DNA of 64,000 nt from NCBI GenBank assembly GCA_023229575.1, contig JALNYZ010000002.1, positions 186,001 through 250,000 of the forward strand, read 5' to 3'. This stretch comes from Prolixibacteraceae bacterium. Its GTDB lineage: Bacteria > Bacteroidota > Bacteroidia > Bacteroidales > Prolixibacteraceae. The translations under genes were made by a program, and so were the position numbers. Of this stretch, positions 61,464 through 64,000 are shown in pieces (position 1 is the first letter of the stretch; every line of letters begins with the position of its first letter). A model generated the notes under the pieces. The model saw only the letters and a list, made by a program, of their open reading frames with translations. It searched no databases and was not told the DNA's origin.

Positions 61464-61651
61464 ATATTCCGACCACTCCAATGTTTGGCGGGTACACCGG
61501 ACCCAACGATTATGTTTAGCGTCCGATCCTAAAATAGATAATGCATCTTTTAGAACCACAATGTTTTCTCAATGTTCATATTGGCTAAAGCAGACAGGGG
61601 ATTACACATATGGCAATTCACCCGCACGCTTTTATCCCGAAAGCTCTAATT

Positions 61652-61831
61652 GTGAATGGCTGGTCTTCTGACTTATCCCGATTCTTGATCTCCTTCCCGT
61701 TCACTTGAGAACAAACAGTGGACCAATGATCAAAAACGTACTATCCCATACAGGATCGGGCTTACAGCAGCGGGAACTGTACCGGATTTTCACCGGATTC
61801 CCAATTAAGCCGTGCGGCACCTATTCACCCC
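61652..61831 (-). ncRNA. Cobalamin (adenosylcobalamin-type) riboswitch
   Basis: Read on the minus strand, the element opens with GTGAATAGGTGCC and closes with the B12-box word GTCAGAAGACCAGCC followed by ATTCAC; GTGAAT and ATTCAC form the closing P1 stem. Inside are GGGAATCCGGTGAAAATCC, GGTACAGTTCCCGCTGCTG and TAAGCCC, the conserved core of the cobalamin riboswitch. It precedes the B12 uptake operon by about 190 bases and should shut it down when cobalamin is plentiful. The bases between 61464 and 61651 must contain the expression platform; I see no strong terminator there, so control may act on translation. Confidence 0.95.
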
Positions 61832-61959
61832 AAAAGTAATTAAAAATATTTTATTGATACGGAAATGTAGAAAAATTATCTTAAATTGATTCATCAAATT
61901 TTCATTTATCTGATAATTCGTGGCGGTGGAAAATGGGACATATTTTTTTTGTGGGTTTA

Positions 61960-61986
61960 TTGTTTATCAGGTTTAACTTATCTTTG
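61960..61986 (+). promoter_or_regulatory. Candidate promoter for the dipeptidase gene
   Basis: TTG at 61960-61962 and TATCTTTG at 61979-61986 fit the Bacteroidota -33/-7 arrangement with 19-base spacing. The leader to the ATG at 62065 would be about 70 bases and AT-rich. The stretch 61832-61959 between riboswitch and promoter shows nothing else. Confidence 0.6.
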
Positions 61987-62064
61987 GTGAATAGGGACTT
62001 GTTCTTTATGATTGTTGTTAGTAATTATGTATTACTTTAGTTTAAATAGAATAATAATTTATAT

Positions 62065-63528
62065 ATGAATAATTTAAAGGATTTAAACCCATCATCAATA
62101 TGGCGTTATTTCAATGAGATTTGCCAGGTACCGCGTCCGTCCAAACATGAAGGCAAAATTACCGAATATCTTGAAAATTTTGCCAAATCACATCAGTTGG
62201 AGGTCCGGAAGGACCGGGTAGGAAACCTGGTAATCAGAAAGCCTGGGACATTGGGACTGGAGCATGGACAAATTGTTGTTTTGCAGTCTCACATGGATAT
62301 GGTTTGTGAGAAGAATGGAGGGATTACCCATGATTTTTTTAAGGACCCAATTGTACCACTCATCGAAAATGGGTGGGTTAGGGCCCGGAATACTACCCTG
62401 GGGGCAGATTGCGGAATAGGAATGGCTGCTACTTTGGCAATTTTGGCTGATAATAGCCTGGCACATCCTCCCATTGAAGCGCTGTTTACAGTTGATGAAG
62501 AAACTGGATTGACCGGCGCAAATGCACTTCAACCTGGAATGCTGGAGGGGAAAATTTTGCTCAACCTTGATTCTGAAGATGAAGGTGAGTTATTTATCGG
62601 TTGTGCAGGAGGGATTGATTCGGTTGGTGCCTTCAAATACAGGACCGAAGCGGTTCCACCCCATTTTGTTGCCTTCAAAATCAGTGTAACCGGATTGCTT
62701 GGCGGTCATTCAGGTGATGACATTGAAAAGGGTAGGGGAAATGCCATCAAAATATTGAACCGCTTTCTTTATCAATTGGATAAATCATGCGAATATGGTA
62801 TTGGGCAATTCGATGGAGGCCATCTTCGCAACGCAATTCCACGTGAAGCAAATGTCATTGTAGTTGTCCCTCAGGATAAGAAAGAGCACCTGGCCATTGA
62901 AATCAACCATTTCAGGGTGGAGATGGAAAATGAACTGATGGGAAAGGAACCCAAATTTAAACTTGTATTGGAAAGTACCGATTTGCCTGATTTTATCTTA
63001 TCAAAGGAGAGTCAGGCCAAATTTGTGAACTTGTTGTACGCTTTGCCACACGGAGTCTATACAATGAGTGCCAGAATGCCGGGATTGGTTGAGACTTCAA
63101 CCAATCTGGCGAGTGTTAAATTTAAGGATGATTCTATGATTGAAATTGTCACAAGTCAAAGGAGTGATCAGGAGAGCGGTAAACAAGATATTTATCAAAT
63201 GGTCGAGTCCGTCTTCTTACTTGCCGGCGTCGCCGTAAAGCATGGAGAAGGCTACTGCGGCTGGACTCCCAATCCATCTTCGGCAACCCTGGATATTTCA
63301 AGGAAGTGTTATGAAGGTCTATTTGGCATCAAACCTGTTGTCAGAACGATTCATGCAGGTTTGGAATGCGGTTTGTTTCTGGAGAAATTCCCTGACCTGG
63401 ACATGATTTCATTTGGTCCGACACTCAAGGGGGTTCACTCCCCGGATGAGAAAATTGAGATTGCCTCAGTTGAAAAATTCTGGAAATTTTTGACTGTATT
63501 ATTGCCCAAACTAGCCTGGGCGAGATAA
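62065..63528 (+). CDS. pepD: Aminoacyl-histidine dipeptidase (PepD type)
   Basis: The 487-residue protein has the PepD N-terminus WRYFNEICQVPRPSKHEGKITEYL, metal-binding LQSHMDMVCEKN, TLGADCGIGMAATLAIL, DEETGLTGANAL and LNLDSEDEGELFIGCAGG. The C-terminal HAGLECGLFLEKFPDLDMISFGP supplies further metal ligands. This is a cytosolic M20-family zinc dipeptidase that cleaves Xaa-His and other dipeptides. The length is standard. It has its own candidate promoter and converges on the M28 peptidase gene. Confidence 0.95.
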   Translation: MNNLKDLNPSSIWRYFNEICQVPRPSKHEGKITEYLENFAKSHQLEVRKDRVGNLVIRKPGTLGLEHGQIVVLQSHMDMVCEKNGGITHDFFKDPIVPLIENGWVRARNTTLGADCGIGMAATLAILADNSLAHPPIEALFTVDEETGLTGANALQPGMLEGKILLNLDSEDEGELFIGCAGGIDSVGAFKYRTEAVPPHFVAFKISVTGLLGGHSGDDIEKGRGNAIKILNRFLYQLDKSCEYGIGQFDGGHLRNAIPREANVIVVVPQDKKEHLAIEINHFRVEMENELMGKEPKFKLVLESTDLPDFILSKESQAKFVNLLYALPHGVYTMSARMPGLVETSTNLASVKFKDDSMIEIVTSQRSDQESGKQDIYQMVESVFLLAGVAVKHGEGYCGWTPNPSSATLDISRKCYEGLFGIKPVVRTIHAGLECGLFLEKFPDLDMISFGPTLKGVHSPDEKIEIASVEKFWKFLTVLLPKLAWAR

Positions 63529-63530
63529 AT

Positions 63531-63560
63531 AGTAAATTAGTAAATAGTAAATTAGTAAAT
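63531..63560. repeat. Two tandem 15-bp repeats between convergent peptidase genes
   Basis: AGTAAATTAGTAAAT occurs at 63531-63545 and again at 63546-63560 without a mismatch, followed by a partial copy GGTAAAT. It begins two bases after the pepD stop. Confidence 0.6.
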
Positions 63561-63569
63561 GGTAAATAC

Positions 63570-64000
63570 TTACAAAGTGACCAGGAATAGTTTTTTCTGC
63601 CCCCCCCTCATAATATCCACCGAAATGATTTGGCCGGGCGAATAGGCTTTCATCCTGGCCATGTAGTCATATATACTGCCTACTTTTTTGCCGTCGATCG
63701 CAATGATAATGTCTCCCTTTAAGAGGCCGGCCTTCGAGGCTGGCTTGTCTGGTGTAACTCCGTCTATGCGCATTCCCTCCTTTTCTGATCCGGCAAAATC
63801 CGGTATGATGCCCAGGGACACTTTCAAATCTGTTCTTGTAGATACACCAACTTTCGGTCCGCTTTCCTGGTAAGTCAGTCTCTTACTGCGATTGGCAACC
63901 TCCCTGATCAACAGAAAAGCGTTCTCCAAAATCATTTTTTCTCCAGTGATATTGATTCTGTCGTAAGTATCTTTTGGTGTATGGTATTGGTCGTGTACAC
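63570..64000 (-). CDS. M28-family metallopeptidase with C-terminal PDZ domain (partial, runs off right edge)
   Basis: The minus-strand frame is open from base 64000 to the stop at 63570. It starts with VHDQYHTPKDTYDRINITGEK, where the His and following block match the last metal-site region of M28 aminopeptidases (HTPxDT). After a short helix (MILENAFLLIREVAN) comes a PDZ domain: LGIIPDFAGSEKEGMRIDGVTPDKPASKAGLLKGDIIIAIDGKKV. About 143 residues are visible; the catalytic domain lies beyond the window. Such proteins are exported zinc exopeptidases. An internal ATG at 63935 is not the true start, since homologous sequence precedes it. Confidence 0.88.
   Translation of the reverse strand, partial: VHDQYHTPKDTYDRINITGEKMILENAFLLIREVANRSKRLTYQESGPKVGVSTRTDLKVSLGIIPDFAGSEKEGMRIDGVTPDKPASKAGLLKGDIIIAIDGKKVGSIYDYMARMKAYSPGQIISVDIMRGGQKKLFLVTL

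Overview
The window looks like a chromosomal segment from a Bacteroidota bacterium, probably a polysaccharide-degrading member of the Bacteroidales. The evidence is a SusC/SusD pair with a FecI-type sigma factor and FecR-type anti-sigma factor, Bacteroidota-style -7 boxes (TAnnTTTG), Bacteroidota-restricted families (DUF5606, DUF349, DUF4143 ATPases) and a BtuB/BtuG-like B12 uptake locus. No tRNA, rRNA, transposase, integrase or cas gene was seen.

Layout. 1-2326: the N-terminal part of purL and a dihydrolipoamide-dehydrogenase-like flavoprotein that lacks the redox cysteines, separated by an intergenic repeat element. 2482-32609: one large, almost entirely plus-strand polysaccharide utilization locus (PUL). 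It runs sigma factor, anti-sigma, STN-containing SusC, SusD, a strong UUCG-loop hairpin, then beta-helix protein, GH29 fucosidase, FAD oxidoreductase, GH31, second FAD oxidoreductase, metallophosphoesterase, GH29-like protein, sulfatase, GH92, alpha/beta-hydrolase esterase, GH141-like beta-helix enzyme, a decayed beta-helix remnant, sialate O-acetylesterase-type esterase and a broken fucose-permease-like transporter. The enzyme set points to a fucose-containing, sulfated and acylated glycan with alpha-linked mannose or similar residues; the exact substrate cannot be read from sequence.

32625-37212: three ATPase genes of the AAA_14/DUF4143 and DUF234 type on the minus strand, plus nearly identical tail fragments of two of them. 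A fourth relative lies at 55962-57218. Each intact ATPase gene has a -7 box bracketed or overlapped by its own inverted or direct repeats; this is the least explained structure in the window.

37429-54945: core metabolism and housekeeping: acetyl-CoA hydrolase/CoA-transferase and methylmalonyl-CoA epimerase (propionate/succinate metabolism), HAD phosphatase, DUF5606 protein, 2-oxoglutarate dehydrogenase E2 and E1, AddB-like nuclease, TrmD, DUF349 protein, CTP synthase, YidC and lumazine synthase. Two inverted copies of a MITE-like hairpin element (40584-40778 and 54325-54458) sit between convergent gene pairs.

55067-64000: PAP2 phosphatase, the fourth ATPase, a cobalamin-riboswitch-controlled operon (lipoprotein, BtuB-like TonB receptor, BtuG-like beta-propeller lipoprotein), a PepD-type dipeptidase, and the C-terminal part of an M28 peptidase with a PDZ domain running off the right edge.
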